Source: a bacterium (GTDB lineage Bacteria > Electryoneota > RPQS01). From it: a stretch of 39,745 nt of DNA. Location of the stretch: NCBI GenBank assembly GCA_016721565.1, contig JADKHW010000018.1, forward strand, positions 1-39,745. Reading direction: 5' to 3'. This document shows positions 1 to 10,550 of this stretch, piece by piece; within the stretch, counting starts at the first letter, position 1; each line of letters begins with the position of its first letter. The notes below the pieces were generated by a model. That model did not search any database, was not told where the DNA came from, and saw only the letters and a list, made by a program, of their open reading frames with translations. A program made the position numbers and the translations under genes.

Positions 1-213
1 GTATGGGTTGTCCACCACTCCTGAGTTGTAAATCCAAAAGCGAATGGCCATCAGAATTACAGCGACAAGCACAATGTACAACCACGCCCGGCTTTTGCCG
101 TATTGACGCTCGACATGGTCAACGAGCGGAGTGTACCTACCAAACGGAAAGATGAATGCGACGGTCACAAAACCCAGCAATCCGGGAATCAAGATAATTG
201 CGATGGTTTTCAT
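1..213 (-). CDS. Small hydrophobic membrane protein, 3' end outside window
   Basis: An open minus-strand frame starts with ATG at 213 and runs off the left edge, giving 71 residues. It opens MKTIAIILIPGLLGFVTVAF, a hydrophobic segment, and has a second one around residues 44-60 (AWLYIVLVAVILMAIRFW), so it is probably an integral membrane protein with at least two helices. The start lies one base after the stop of the upstream minus-strand small gene, indicating translational coupling in an operon with it. I do not recognise a family. The codon pattern and coupling support a real gene. Confidence 0.55.
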   Translation of the reverse strand, partial: MKTIAIILIPGLLGFVTVAFIFPFGRYTPLVDHVERQYGKSRAWLYIVLVAVILMAIRFWIYNSGVVDNPY

Positions 214-214
214 T

Positions 215-408
215 TCAGAAAACCTTCGGCAGCCACAGCCACAAGACAATACACACGATTCCAAACAATATGACGCGCAAAATGATTTTTGGAACATTCG
301 TGTCGCCGGGACTCCATTCATGCAGCAGCCACTTGCCGATTTTTTCCACGACAATCAGCAGGAGCAGGATGCCCGCGAATTTGAGAATTGTGTTCCAATC
401 CCCGACAT
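215..408 (-). CDS. Small two-helix membrane protein, likely one-base frameshift near its start
   Basis: The frame ending at the TGA at 215-217 encodes about 63 residues with two hydrophobic stretches (FAGILLLLIVVEKIGKWLL and ILRVILFGIVCIVLWLWL). It has no usable start in its own frame. An ATG at 406-408, directly abutting the TAA of the preceding secreted-protein gene, would open it if one G were restored in the GGGG run just downstream, giving a MSGDWNTILK start. That makes a TAA-ATG junction upstream and a one-base gap to the next gene, so it reads as the middle member of a minus-strand operon. No family is recognised. Confidence 0.5.
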
Positions 409-2143
409 TTATTTAACGTACGCGGCTTTCTGCACAAAGGTTTGTCCGGCAGCGTCAAGCTTGAACAGATAGATTCCTGCGGCACACTCGGCGCAATTCC
501 ATTGGGTATTGTGAAGGCCTGCTTGTTTGACGCCGCTTGCAATTTCTCCGACTTCGCGGCCCAAAACATCAAACACCTTGAGCGACACACCGCTTGCGCG
601 CGGCAATGTAAACGAGATGTTCACCGCGCCGTTGAACGGATTGGGATAGAGCGGTTTTAGCTCAAACGCGAGCGGGAGCGGAGCTTCTGGGGCATCGTTG
701 ACGAAAATCAGCCACGACCGAGAGATACAGCGTGTCCAGGCTGGACGGCGCATTACTCCACACCAGCGCATAGCCGAGATAGTTTTGTTCGGCAACCGGA
801 GCAAACCGCACTTCTGTGGTCATAAACGCGCCGGGTTGTAAGTTCACGACCAGCCATTGCGGCGGGCCATTGAAGCCGTTCGACGCGAGATCAAACGCGC
901 TCAGTGTTAGCGATGCCGTCGCCGGGTTCTCCAGCCGCACTTGCACGACGCTGTCTTGTCCAACCTCCACTGAATCAAAATCAATGCCCGGGGAACAAGG
1001 GTCAACTCAGGTGTGCCCGCGCCGCCGCCGCCGAGCGGCACGGTGCTTTTCAGATACTGCACGTCGCCGTTGGCATCTTCCAAAAACAGGTGGCCGTAGT
1101 TGTTGGCGTCAATTGCAAACGCCGTCCCGCCGCTCATGTTGTCAAACACTTGATGCGGCTGCCATACATCGCGTTGCGTCGAGTAGTACAAGAATCCTGT
1201 GTAGAAATTTCCGTCAAGCTCTTGCCACAAAGTGTGCGGCGCGCCATCGTGGTCAACGGCGATTACAGGATCTCCTGCGTTCAGATTATCCGATGCCATG
1301 AAACCCATGTTCCACTGACCGACCGGATTGCGACGGTGATAATAAACAGGGCGCGGAATCCCAAAACCTTCGCTGCCTTGCGTGACACAATGCACCGAAC
1401 CATCAGAATGCACGGCAATATCACCCGGGTAGCTCTCGGCATGCGGCACAACTAAATTTGTCAAAGTCCAATCCGTGCCGCCAAATTCGCCGTTGGTCGC
1501 GTGCTGGACGATGTATCCGTTCGGTCCAACCGCGCGGAACAGCACGTGCCCCGCGCCATCACCGTCAACCACAACTCGCGGTGACGCTCCCAATCCAAAA
1601 GCTCCGAGATCTGCGGCAATATCGTCGCGCCCACGTCTCGCCGTCGTAGTAACCGTAACCAAGCTGATACACTCCTGCATCATCCGTGATATAGACCACG
1701 TAGGCCATGCCTGCGGGATTGACGGCGACGTCGGGTGAATAGGCATCTTCATTGGGATCGCCCATCATCATGCGCAACCACATATTGCCCTCATCTCTTG
1801 TCGCGGCCCAGACGCGATTGTTGGACTGAAACGCAATCGCGGGTTGTGAGGTTTGCCAATCCCAGTCGATGGCCACTTCGCCGATGCTTCCCATGCTCGC
1901 AGAATCGGTGACTGCTTCACCTGCTGTCCACTGATTCGTTTGCGCCGAACGCACGTAATACATCACGCTGTTGCCTGCTCGGAAGACCGCATGCACATTG
2001 CCTTCGCCGTCGACCACGAGGTTTTTACCGACGGGCCCGTTGGTGAATGTCAAGGTCTCAGCTTCGTTGATATCCCACTGAGCAAACACCACATTCGCGC
2101 AGACAAGCGCAATCACCAACAGAATTGATTTCATGAATTTCAT
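409..2143 (-). CDS. Secreted beta-propeller-like protein with T9SS-type C-terminal sorting domain (frameshifted)
   Basis: The reconstructed gene starts at the ATG at 2143, after a GAGGG Shine-Dalgarno, with a signal peptide (MKFMKSILLVIALVCANVVF) ending AQ. Repeats such as VVDGEGNVHAVFRAG and VVVDGDGAGHVLFRA follow, typical of BNR/sialidase-like propellers. A segment around 662-970 resembles an ASH/'choice-of-anchor D' beta-sandwich (QDSVVQVRLENPATASLTLS). The C-terminus carries LYPNPFNGAVNISFTLP and ends GIYLFKLDAAG...KAAYVK, the pattern of T9SS type A sorting domains. The coding signal switches frame near 1640, 960 and 700, so the gene is split in four pieces. I infer outer-membrane secretion; the ligand or substrate is unknown. 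Whether the shifts are real or sequencing errors is unresolved. Confidence 0.7.
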
Positions 2144-2204
2144 TTGATATTTCCCTCTCAATTTATACGCGAACGCGCAAGCACAAAACCCGCTTTACAA
2201 GCGG

Positions 2205-2579
2205 CTAAGGTTCCATTTCTACGGTGATTTTTTCGAGCACGGGATCGTTGGCCCACGCGCTGACAACGGCTTTCTTTTTCTTCACAGCCACGCGACGTTT
2301 GATCTCTTGGACTTCGAGATAGGACGTGTCGCGTTCGCAGATTTTGTGTTGGCCGTAGCAATCAAGTTGAATGCACAGCTCACCAACGTTTACTTTTGTG
2401 GTGTCGTCGCGCGAAACCGTTGTCCACGCTTTACCGACCGATTTCTGATAGAGCCACGCGTATTTCGTCTCGACAACGACATGCAACCACGGCAAGTTTA
2501 CAGTAGTAGGTGTTCCAAATTGTGCGGCATACACGGGCATGTCGAATTTTCTGTCACCCCAGATGGCCACATGATCCAT
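2205..2579 (-). CDS. Hypothetical protein, 124 aa
   Basis: A minus-strand ORF lies between two secreted-protein genes. The product begins MDHVAIWGDRKFDMPVYAA and is rich in beta-forming residues, with a lysine cluster (AVKKKKAV) near the end. Four cysteines are visible: LDCYGQHKICERD plus one in LCIQLDC. Just upstream another frame encodes VLGVIALSLPHGS, which could be the hydrophobic core of a lost signal peptide if a one-base shift occurred near 2575. No family is recognised; a small secreted protein is a reasonable guess from its setting. Confidence 0.4.
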   Translation of the reverse strand: MDHVAIWGDRKFDMPVYAAQFGTPTTVNLPWLHVVVETKYAWLYQKSVGKAWTTVSRDDTTKVNVGELCIQLDCYGQHKICERDTSYLEVQEIKRRVAVKKKKAVVSAWANDPVLEKITVEMEP

Positions 2580-2620
2580 GCGGCAGAGATAGTGCGATGA
2601 CGCCTAGGACTTAGTTTTAC

Positions 2621-4524
2621 TCAAGTCATTTCCTCGCGTTTTTGTTCATTCGTTATCATTTCATTCACATCATTGTATGTAACTCTGGTCGTCTTGGGTA
2701 AATCATATAACAACTGAACTTCTCCGGCAAATGCGTGAATCTGATAGAACCTGATTTCTGTAAACTGCATTACATCAACATGTCGATAGGTTGTATCGGT
2801 TGTTCCCGCTAGGAAATAAAAGGGTCCATCGCTAGTCTCAGAGAAATACACGGCGTATGGTAACATCAACAGGGCATCCTAAGACCGTCGTATCGACAAC
2901 TGTCCAATTCAGGATTGCATCATCTCCATCTGTACCGATTGTCACAATTGGTGGCGCAAGCTCACCGCAAGTGCGCATACCGACATCCGAGTACTCCATC
3001 TCGCTGGTATCACAGGCCGAAGTTGCTTGCACGCTGTACTCATAGGCTACTTCGGAGGTCTCACTAAAATCTACGTATGATGTTTGATTTGCGGCTACCG
3101 TCGCGATTGGTGAAAAATCTCGTGATATGATATAACCAGTCTCTCCGTAAACATCGTGCCAACCCAGAACCACGCGATCAATGTAGTTTTCCGAAGCCGC
3201 AATATTCTGCACTGAGGGCAGAATGACACGGCAGCCAGTATTTGCAACGCTCTGCGAAGAACTACAAGCTCCGTTTAACGCAATGATTTTGTACGAATAG
3301 GTGTTGGTATCAGCCGGAACATCAAAGAACTCGTAGTTTCTCCATCAACCGTGTCGATATTGGCGTTGTTCCTGCGAATTATATAGTGATCGAGTTCGCC
3401 AGCTGATGCGTTCCAAGTTATGGAATTCCGTCACAGGCTGAATCAGACGCAACGACGTTTGTGGGAGGATGGTGATGGGACGCCCCATCCAAGAGCGCTT
3501 GTTGATTGTGGACCATATCCGCATGTTGCACTCCACCCTGCTACCGTAAATGTATGAACATCGCTATCTATGATCGGTACCGAGGCTTGCCTCCCCTGAC
3601 CCGCTGAACCGCGGCTTACGCGCATCACATCGGCGCCATCGCGAAATACGCAGACTGAATCCGTTGTAAAGAACTCGCGTTGACCCAGCTTACAGTAACA
3701 GAATTGCGGTTACCGTTCACGGTCGCGACGTTTGTTGGTGCACTCGGGATGAGCCGCTGTCGGCCTGATATGGCTTGTGATACAGAGAAACATGTATCGA
3801 TTTGGTCTATCGTGCGCGCGAGCACTTCATAAAGACCTGTGGTTCCGGTTAGGGTTGTGTCAACGAAGCTCGTCGCCTCAACACCCAATCGCACTAAGAA
3901 ACTTCCAGATCTCCGGAGTTCGAGCGAGTCTACAAGCGAACTCCCGTTATACAAGTTCCAATTGACGTCGATTCTCTGGCACAAAGTTTGGCTTGCTGTT
4001 AAGCCCGTAACAACCGGAGGCGGGATGCAACCTGTACATGATGCGTTGACGCATACCATTGGAATGCTACCCACAGAACTCCCAAAATAGATGTCTTGGA
4101 GTCCCTGAACAGGGGAAAAGATGTCCGAGCGCCAATAACGATCTGCTCCGGGAATACATATCCTGAGCCAGAACCGTGAAGGATTGGGCTGGTTTGACCC
4201 AAACGTAAACAGCGGATCTGTTATGAAAGCTCCTGCATGACCGAGTACTGCCGCCCCATTCATTTGAAAAACATTGTAATTTGCCCGATCGAAACCAATA
4301 CCTGTCGGCACAAGGTTATCATCGTCATCAGGCCCATCACTATCTAAGTCCCAAAAGATGCTCACAATCGTGCCATCCGGAAGTGGTGTCCCATCAAAAC
4401 ACGAGTCGGAAAGTGCCGGCTCCGCCACACCTCCATTGTAAATCAGAAATGCATTAAAGTTTGCCCAACCTTTCGTCACCATCACACCCAACACAAGCAA
4501 TCCAATCAAAGTTGTCCGTAACAT
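2621..4524 (-). CDS. Secreted protein with fibronectin type III-like repeats (frameshifted)
   Basis: The start at 4524 is preceded by GGAGG and followed by a signal peptide (MLRTTLIGLLVLGVMVTKGW, cleavage after ANA or WAN). The intact first 299 codons contain DGPDDDDNLVPTG, a possible Ca-binding acidic loop, and then repeats such as PTNVATVNGNRNSVTVSWVN and DALLNWTV-type strands typical of Fn3 domains. The coding signal continues through 3625-3443, 3345-3536, 2838-3212 and 2621-2869 in alternating frames, with Fn3-like motifs (IDRVVLGWHDVYGETGYIIS, DDAILNWTVVD). It lacks an obvious T9SS tail. At least four frameshifts are needed for one product. It is likely a surface or secreted adhesive or structural protein. 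Confidence 0.6.
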
Positions 4525-4694
4525 GAGCGTGTCCTCCAGTAAGAAAGTCGTTCAACAGGCAAGCGAGTCTATTTACTCAATAACTTACCTGAATTGTTTC
4601 CTAAGTTAAGTTCATCTGCAGTTATAAATTCTCCTACTTCCCTCTCCGACTGCCTCTTCTGCCGTCTGTGCCTGAATCTGAGCCGGAGTCGCGT

Positions 4695-5474
4695 CTACTT
4701 CCGATGCTTGTCGTATTCTTTGATTGCTTCGGGGAGTAGGCCTTCGAGCTGGGCGATGCGGCGGTCATCGGTGGGGTGCGTGGACAAAAATGCGGGGACC
4801 TGTCCGCCTGCGCCTTTGTAATCTTTGAAGCGCTTCCAGAAATTTATCGCTTCGCGCGGGTCGTATCCTGCGCGGGCCATGTACATCAGGCCCATGCGGT
4901 CTGCTTCGAGTTCTTGCGAGCGTGAGTGCGGCAGCGTGCGGCCCAGCGTGGCACCTGCGCCGTAGGCTGTCTGCGCAAGCTGGCGCGTTTGTTCGGGTTT
5001 GCTTGAGAGCGCAACATCGAGAGCCACGCCGCCTAATTGCATCAACAGCGATTCACTCATGCGCTCGCCGCCATGTCGTGCCGTTGCGTGGGCGACTTCG
5101 TGTCCAATGACTGCGGCCAAGCCCGCTTCGTTTTTCGTAATCGGCAGGATGGCGTTGTACACGCCGATCTTTCCGCCGGGTAAACAAAACGCGTTCGGCT
5201 CCTCCGAGCTGAAGCAGACATACTCCCATTGGGCTTTCGACAGCTTCACCACACCGGAAATCTTGTGGCCGACTTTTGAAACCAGTTCCTGCTCGGCTTG
5301 ATTCGACGTGCGCGGTGTGCTCGCCTTAATTTCATTGAATGCCGTCAGCCCAAGCTCCGCCTCTTGCGACGCGTTGAGCAGCATCAGCCCCTTCCGCCCC
5401 GTCTCGGGATTCGTGTAACACGTTACAATCACCGCCATGCTAAACAGCGCGGCCAACATCAAAATCTTTTTCAT
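4695..5474 (-). CDS. M48-family zinc metalloprotease, secreted or periplasmic
   Basis: This intact 259-residue ORF is preceded by GGGAGAAG. The hydrophobic N-terminus (MKKILMLAALFSMAVIVTC) suggests export, possibly as a lipoprotein, though the residue before the Cys is not canonical. The zinc site is clear: HEVAH near residue 125 (AVIGHEVAHATARHGGERM) and the downstream glutamate in SQELEADRMGLMYMARAGYD. The C-terminal STHPTDDRRIAQLEGLLPEA is the classic end of the M48 subfamily that includes LoiP, YcaL and BepA. Such enzymes are typically periplasmic quality-control proteases acting on outer-membrane or secreted proteins. Its position among genes for exported proteins fits that role. Confidence 0.9.
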   Translation of the reverse strand: MKKILMLAALFSMAVIVTCYTNPETGRKGLMLLNASQEAELGLTAFNEIKASTPRTSNQAEQELVSKVGHKISGVVKLSKAQWEYVCFSSEEPNAFCLPGGKIGVYNAILPITKNEAGLAAVIGHEVAHATARHGGERMSESLLMQLGGVALDVALSSKPEQTRQLAQTAYGAGATLGRTLPHSRSQELEADRMGLMYMARAGYDPREAINFWKRFKDYKGAGGQVPAFLSTHPTDDRRIAQLEGLLPEAIKEYDKHRK

Positions 5475-5486
5475 CGTCTTCTCCCT

Positions 5487-7214
5487 TTATCTTATCAACA
5501 GCATTTTGTGGCTAAGTGTATAACCACTTGCATTCAATCTGTAAATGTAAATCCCGCTCGCGAGTCCGTTCATCGAAACGTGCACCGAGTTGCGTCCGTT
5601 CGCAACATCGTCAAACAACGTGCGCACATGACGGCCTGTTATGTCAAATAACTCTAACGTCGCGTGGGTTTCCTCCGGCACCTCGAACTCGATTGTTGTT
5701 TCCCCGCTAAAGGGGTTGGGGTAGTTTTGCGGGGTGGAAATTTCGCTGGGCAATTCTGGAAGCTCGTCACTCGCGCTCGTTTGATCGAAGTAATACGCGC
5801 CGATGTCGGGTGGGGTGTTGTCGGGGTCGTTCGATGTGTTGAAGATCGCTCCGGCAATTCCGGCGTCAATCAGAGGTGAACCTTCTGTCAAATGGTAGTC
5901 GCCGAGTTCCCAGTCAACGAATTGTGGATCCAGATAGATGTTGTAATCTTGATCGCATGAGTCCCCGTTGACATTCATGTATTCTACGCGATGTCTGCTG
6001 GAGCATTGGTCATTCCCGAATAGCGAGTCGTTCCCCCAAAAGGCGTTGTTGCGGAAATAATTTAAATAGCAATCCGGTCGATAGATCGCTGGGCTTCCCG
6101 AATTGTATGCGATTATACTGTTCACGAGTCTCAGGTTGCGGGACAACATGGTGATGCGAGCCGAAAGCCCCCATTGACGTCGCATTGTTATAGACAAAAG
6201 TGCATTGCGAGCAATTTCGCCGTCTCGCAAAGTAATAAGGCACCGCCATTTGCGAAGTTAGCATCAAAGACACATTTCTTTACTATCTCGCCGTCTCCTA
6301 ACGCCACGGCGCCGCCCAGCGAATCGGATGAATTCTGTGAGAACAAACAGCCTTCATATCCTGTATCGGCCTCGCTGCCTCCCCACGGATTCGCAATCGC
6401 GCCGCCCATTTCGCGCGCATAGTTGTTTCCGAAAATGCAATTTTTTACTTGGCCCCAGCGTTGCCTTCGAACCAAATCGCTCCGCCGACTCCGCCATATC
6501 CGATCACCCTCGCCTCGATTGTCTTAAAATACGCAGCGTTGAATTCTTGATAGGGGAGCAAAATGCGAAAACTGCACCGCCGAGCCCGCGCGATTGTTGC
6601 GAAACACGCAGCCATCAATCGTCCTGTTGCATCGTCCAGAGTCGCCACAGCGCCGCCATGGTTTCCCACGATTATCGTCAAAGACACAATTCGCAAATGC
6701 GCCACGGAATAAGTTGACAAACGCAATCGACGCACCTGCAGCCCGCTCACCTCGACAGCGCGGCCAATATTCGTCGAAAGGTGCAGTGCTCGATTCACCC
6801 GCTCGTAGTTGCGGACGTCACCGCTGCTTTGCTCTCTTGCCCTGTCGCATTCTCGATAACACAGTACTCAAACCGCAAAGTGTCAGCGTTGTAATTGCAA
6901 TCAATTCCCGCCCACCTCAACGAATCAACATCTGTCCGGCCCGTGAACACCACCGAATCTCCCTCGGCACCAACCGCATGCAACGATGCCGCACTATCCA
7001 TTTGCAGAAAATACGGCCCGGTAAAATACACACGCACGCCCGGGCCGATGGACAAGGTGTCACCCGTCTCGATAATAAGATAGTTGTCGACAATATACGG
7101 GCTACCTTCGCGCGTCCAATTCCCGCGCACCGCACCCGAAACAAATGTCGAATCCGCCAATGCAATCTGTCCCAACAGCAGCACAGTAATCCCAAGCAAG
7201 TAAATCCGCTTCAT
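5487..7214 (-). CDS. Secreted right-handed beta-helix protein with T9SS-type sorting domain (frameshifted)
   Basis: The start ATG at 7214 follows GGAGGCGGCC. The signal peptide is MKRIYLLGITVLLLGQIALA. Motifs such as VVFTGRTDVDSLRWAGIDC, KNCIFGNNYAREMGGAIAN and CLFSQNSSDSLGGAVALGDG are typical of Pbh1 parallel beta-helix repeats. The SPLIDAG...NDPDNTPPDIGAYYFD element is the usual end of such helices. The C-terminus, NYPNPFSGETTIEFEVPEET followed by GIYIYRLNASGYTLSHKMLL, is a T9SS type A sorting domain. The coding frame changes around 6795, 6450, 6200 and 6100. I infer a cell-surface or released polysaccharide-binding or lyase-like protein; no catalytic motif is visible. Confidence 0.7.
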
Positions 7215-7280
7215 GGCCGCCTCCGTGGTTGATAGAATCACAAATCGCGCGGAATCCAATGCGGATGCCACGCACCAATA

Positions 7281-7562
7281 TTAATTCAGAAATATCTCTT
7301 TGACAACGCCCTTCCCCACCACCTGCTCGATCCGGCCCAGCAGTTCGGGCTTGGTATGATGTAGCGTTGAGCGCCAAACATCATGATCGCATTGAACCAG
7401 CAGCCGCCCCCGCTCAAGCCCCTGCACATGGGCGTATTTGGCGATCTGCTCGCCCACGATTTCGGCCCAGCGCTCCTCAATCAGCGCGAGCCGAAGCCCC
7501 TTTTGGTACTTTTTGTCGCGGATCAGCGCTTCAATGACTTTGTGGACAGGGACGTGTTTCAT
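7281..7562 (-). CDS. dciA: DUF721 (DciA-like) protein
   Basis: The 93-residue product is MKHVPVHKVIEALI...LIEERWAEIVGEQIAKYAHVQ, followed by GRLLVQCDHDVWRSTLHHTKPELLGRIE. This is the compact DUF721/DciA fold: a W-x-E-I-VG core and a C-terminal strand-helix. Members of this family are replicative helicase loaders in bacteria lacking DnaC or DnaI, and they are often encoded near dnaA/dnaN. Here it is downstream of dnaN on the same strand, separated by a hairpin terminator. The family call rests on the motif pattern; the loader function is from family knowledge. Confidence 0.75.
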   Translation of the reverse strand: MKHVPVHKVIEALIRDKKYQKGLRLALIEERWAEIVGEQIAKYAHVQGLERGRLLVQCDHDVWRSTLHHTKPELLGRIEQVVGKGVVKEIFLN

Positions 7563-7672
7563 GGGATAATGGGGCTTCCCCCGGAAGAACGGGGGGTTTT
7601 GGGAACACTGGCAACTGACTATCCAATCACTAATTTACAACTTCACTCTCCGAGACTCAAGCGCTTTTGTCA

Positions 7673-7711
7673 CAAAAAGCACAACCCCCGGCGCCGCACG
7701 CCGAGGGTTGT
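7673..7711 (-). terminator. Rho-independent terminator after dnaN
   Basis: On the minus strand, an ACAACCC...GGGTTGT hairpin (7681-7711) with an inner GGCG/CGCC extension is followed by a T-rich stretch (GCTTTTTGTG), 40 bases past the dnaN stop. It would end the dnaA-dnaN transcript. The rest of 7563-7751 shows no gene. Confidence 0.7.
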
Positions 7712-7751
7712 TTAATCCCGCCAATGTTCTCGAACGAGTCTCTGCCGCGGC

Positions 7752-8867
7752 TCAGCTAAGCCTGACCGGCATAATCAGCATCAGCAGGTCTTCATTTTCT
7801 TCCTGTTCGGTCGGCTTGACGATTCCAGCTGATGTGGAGGAGCCAAGCTCAAACTTCACATCCGACGTGTCAATCTGTCGCAGCATATCCTGTACGTACG
7901 TCGCGTTGTAGCCGATATCCATCGGCTCGCCGGTGAAATCACAGGCGATGGTTTCAAAGCCTTCGTTGCCCTGCTCAATGTCTTCTACCTTGATTTGCAG
8001 AGTCTCTTTTTCAACGTGGACGCGCACCTGACGTGAAATCTCGTTGGCAAAAATATTTGCGCGGCGAATCGCCGAGAACAGCGAATCAAGTCCCACGGTC
8101 AAAACGTGCTTATTTTCTGTCGGAATCACGGCGTCGTAGTTCGGGTAACGGCCTTCAATTAAGCGCGTAATCAGCGTGGTGTTGCCCGCGCGAAATCCAA
8201 GCTGTGAACCGGCAAATCCAATCTCCATTTCGCCTTCGCCTTCGGCAATACGTTGAACACCGGCCATCGCCTTGTGAGGCACAATCGCCGTTTGTGTTTC
8301 GCCTTTGTAGCCGTCGGACTTTGTGCTGATCTTCACCAAGCGATGACCGTCGGTGGAAACCAAACGGAAATGCTCTTTTGACAGTTCCAAAAATACGCCG
8401 GTCAACTGCGGGCGCAGCTCATCGCGCGACACCGCAAACAAAACTTTGTTGATCATGCGGCGCAGTTTGTTGCGCGGCATTTTGAACGTCGAAGTTTCAG
8501 AAAGCTGCGGGACTTGCGGATAGACATCCACCGATTCCGCTGAACACTGGTACTTTTTTCCTTCGGTGTCGGTGATCGTGATGCGATGCTCTTTGCTCGC
8601 TTCGATCGAAACCGTCACGTCGGGAAGTCCGCGCATCAATTCCAAAAACTTGCGCGACGGCAGCAGCGTTCGTCCGTCTTTTTGCCCTTGCACTTCGAGT
8701 TCCGTCTGCATCGTAACTTCGATATCGGACCCGGTCAGAGTAAGCTTGTTTCCTTTCAGTTCTGCCAGAAAGTGCGACAGCACCGGCATCGGGCTTTTTT
8801 GCGGGACAACCGTGGAGAGCGGAGCGAGTGCTGCCGCTAAGCTGCTTTGTGGAGCGGAAAATTTCAT
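7752..8867 (-). CDS. dnaN: DNA polymerase III beta subunit (sliding clamp)
   Basis: This intact 371-residue product has the length and three-domain pattern of beta clamps. The N-terminus is MKFSAPQSSLAAALAPLSTV and FLAELKGNKLTLTGSDIEVT is domain I. KMPRNKLRRMINKVLFAVSR begins domain II (around residues 130-150), with YPNYDAVIP in the middle, and the C-terminal LLMLIMPVRLS is the conserved clamp terminus. It tethers the replicative polymerase to DNA. It lies downstream of dnaA on the same strand with a 243-bp gap and ends before a hairpin terminator. There is no strong Shine-Dalgarno before the ATG. Confidence 0.97.
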   Translation of the reverse strand: MKFSAPQSSLAAALAPLSTVVPQKSPMPVLSHFLAELKGNKLTLTGSDIEVTMQTELEVQGQKDGRTLLPSRKFLELMRGLPDVTVSIEASKEHRITITDTEGKKYQCSAESVDVYPQVPQLSETSTFKMPRNKLRRMINKVLFAVSRDELRPQLTGVFLELSKEHFRLVSTDGHRLVKISTKSDGYKGETQTAIVPHKAMAGVQRIAEGEGEMEIGFAGSQLGFRAGNTTLITRLIEGRYPNYDAVIPTENKHVLTVGLDSLFSAIRRANIFANEISRQVRVHVEKETLQIKVEDIEQGNEGFETIACDFTGEPMDIGYNATYVQDMLRQIDTSDVKFELGSSTSAGIVKPTEQEENEDLLMLIMPVRLS

Positions 8868-9110
8868 GTAGCGTTTCTGATTCTGTAGATATAGAGAAGA
8901 GATTAAAAGAAATTGGTAGTAGTAACAGAGCGTGTGAATTCGTGGATAACCACGCTTACTCCTTAGTTTTGCGGAACTCTGTCATCTGCACAACTGAGTG
9001 CACGGTATCTGTTACTTGTCCCCTCAAACCGAACTGTCCCCAATTTCCCGCCAACCATCCCCCGTCGTTCACTCCGCGAGTCGATATCTCTCGCGGTTGC
9101 CAACATCAAT
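8868..9110. promoter_or_regulatory. dnaA-dnaN intergenic region with one DnaA-box-like site
   Basis: The 243-bp gap contains CGTGGATAA at 8941-8949 (complement TTATCCACG, one mismatch to TTATCCACA). It sits inside a small palindrome, CGTGGATAACCACG. A second, weaker TGTGAATTC is adjacent. No gene is visible. It may hold the dnaN promoter or be a minor DnaA-binding region. Confidence 0.4.
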
Positions 9111-10550
9111 TCACATACTTGTCCGCAGGATCGGACCGAGCGAAAGACGTCGTTCCAAATCATTTAATGCGGAAACTGTTTGCACTTCATCCGTTTTGCG
9201 CAATCCTGCAATGGTATCACGCGCGTGTATAACGGTTGAATGATCACGTCCGCCGAAAAATCCACCGATTGTTTTCAGCGAATGCTCGGTGATTTCTGTC
9301 ATCAAATACATTGCGATCATTCGTGCATACGCAATTTCTTTTTTGCGTGTCTTGCCGCGCAGTGCGTCTTGACTGACTCTGAAGTAATCTGCCACGGTTT
9401 GCTGAATCAATTCAACCGGCGGCCGTCCCGTGCGCTTTCCGGTCTTTTCTTGAATCACTCGCTGTGCAAGCTCAAGCGTTGCAGGCACTCGTCCAAACTG
9501 ACAATGTGCAACTAACGCGGCGAACGCGCCTTCCAACTCACGAACATTACTGGTAATGTGAGTGGACAACAGATCCGCAACATCTAACGGTAACGGGAAG
9601 TTTTCAAACTTCGCGCGATCTTGTAAAATAGCCAAACGTGTTTCATACGTCGGCGGATTTACGTTTGTGACAAGTCCCGAATCAAAGCGCGAAATCAAGC
9701 GTTCATCAAATCCCGCAAGCTCATGCACCGGACGATCCGATGTCATTACGATGCGGCGACCGCTTTGATGCAGCGCGTTAAAAGCGTGAAAAAATTCTGT
9801 CTGAGTTCTTTCTTTTGTGGCAAAGAACTGAATATCATCCACGAGCAGCAGATCGACATTGCGATACTTATCGGCAAAGTCGGCGCCTTGCTGTGATCGC
9901 ACAGATTGAATAAAATCCTGTGTGAAGCGCTCGGATGAGACGTATCTAACTCTGATGCCATCATTGCGGCGAACCGACAACACGCGATTGCCGATGGATT
10001 GCAGAAGATGTGTCTTACCCAAACCAGTGCCGCCGTAGATCAACAGTGGATTCCACAGCGTTGGGCGTGATAAATCAGAGATTGCCAAACAGGCCGCGCG
10101 GGCGAAACTGTTGCAATCTCCTTCAATGAAGTTCTCGAAACGATAGCGCGGATTCAGATTGGCTTCCGCCGCCGCATCTGCCACACTTACCGTATGACCG
10201 TTTGAACCATTTGAGCCATTCGACTCAATGGGATTGACAGGCGCAGGCGGAGCAAAGCGCAGATTCCGTTGTCTGGGAATCTCTCCGGCGCCTTGGACAC
10301 GGATTCGCACTCGTACCGGCTCGCCGGTGTTTTCGAGGGCAACGGCTTCCAAACCCGGGACAAAGTGTTCTTCGACGAATTCGCGGTGGAACTTGGAGGG
10401 GGCAAGCAGAGTCAGAACGCGGTCTTCAAGCTTTTCGGGCTTGAGAGTTTCTATCCATGAGCTGAATGTCGTCTCGGAGACCGAGGGCGCAACCGCAGAC
10501 ATGATCGCGGTCCACAATTCAGATGCTGGAATCGCTGCAACAGAAGCCAT
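9111..10550 (-). CDS. dnaA: Chromosomal replication initiator DnaA
   Basis: This intact 479-residue product has all four DnaA domains. Domain I covers about residues 8-85 (ELWTAIMSAVAPSVSETTFS). A Ser/Asn/Gly-rich linker spans about 100-130. The AAA+ domain has Walker A GGTGLGKT at 173-180 and Walker B LLLVDDIQ at 234-241, with an arginine in LISRFDSGL near 288. The C-terminal helix-turn-helix carries the DnaA signature GGRDHSTVIHA at about 433-443. It initiates replication by binding DnaA boxes at oriC. It is transcribed divergently from rpmH, with a good sigma70-type promoter about 100 bp upstream that contains a possible DnaA box, consistent with autoregulation. Confidence 0.98.
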   Translation of the reverse strand: MASVAAIPASELWTAIMSAVAPSVSETTFSSWIETLKPEKLEDRVLTLLAPSKFHREFVEEHFVPGLEAVALENTGEPVRVRIRVQGAGEIPRQRNLRFAPPAPVNPIESNGSNGSNGHTVSVADAAAEANLNPRYRFENFIEGDCNSFARAACLAISDLSRPTLWNPLLIYGGTGLGKTHLLQSIGNRVLSVRRNDGIRVRYVSSERFTQDFIQSVRSQQGADFADKYRNVDLLLVDDIQFFATKERTQTEFFHAFNALHQSGRRIVMTSDRPVHELAGFDERLISRFDSGLVTNVNPPTYETRLAILQDRAKFENFPLPLDVADLLSTHITSNVRELEGAFAALVAHCQFGRVPATLELAQRVIQEKTGKRTGRPPVELIQQTVADYFRVSQDALRGKTRKKEIAYARMIAMYLMTEITEHSLKTIGGFFGGRDHSTVIHARDTIAGLRKTDEVQTVSALNDLERRLSLGPILRTSM

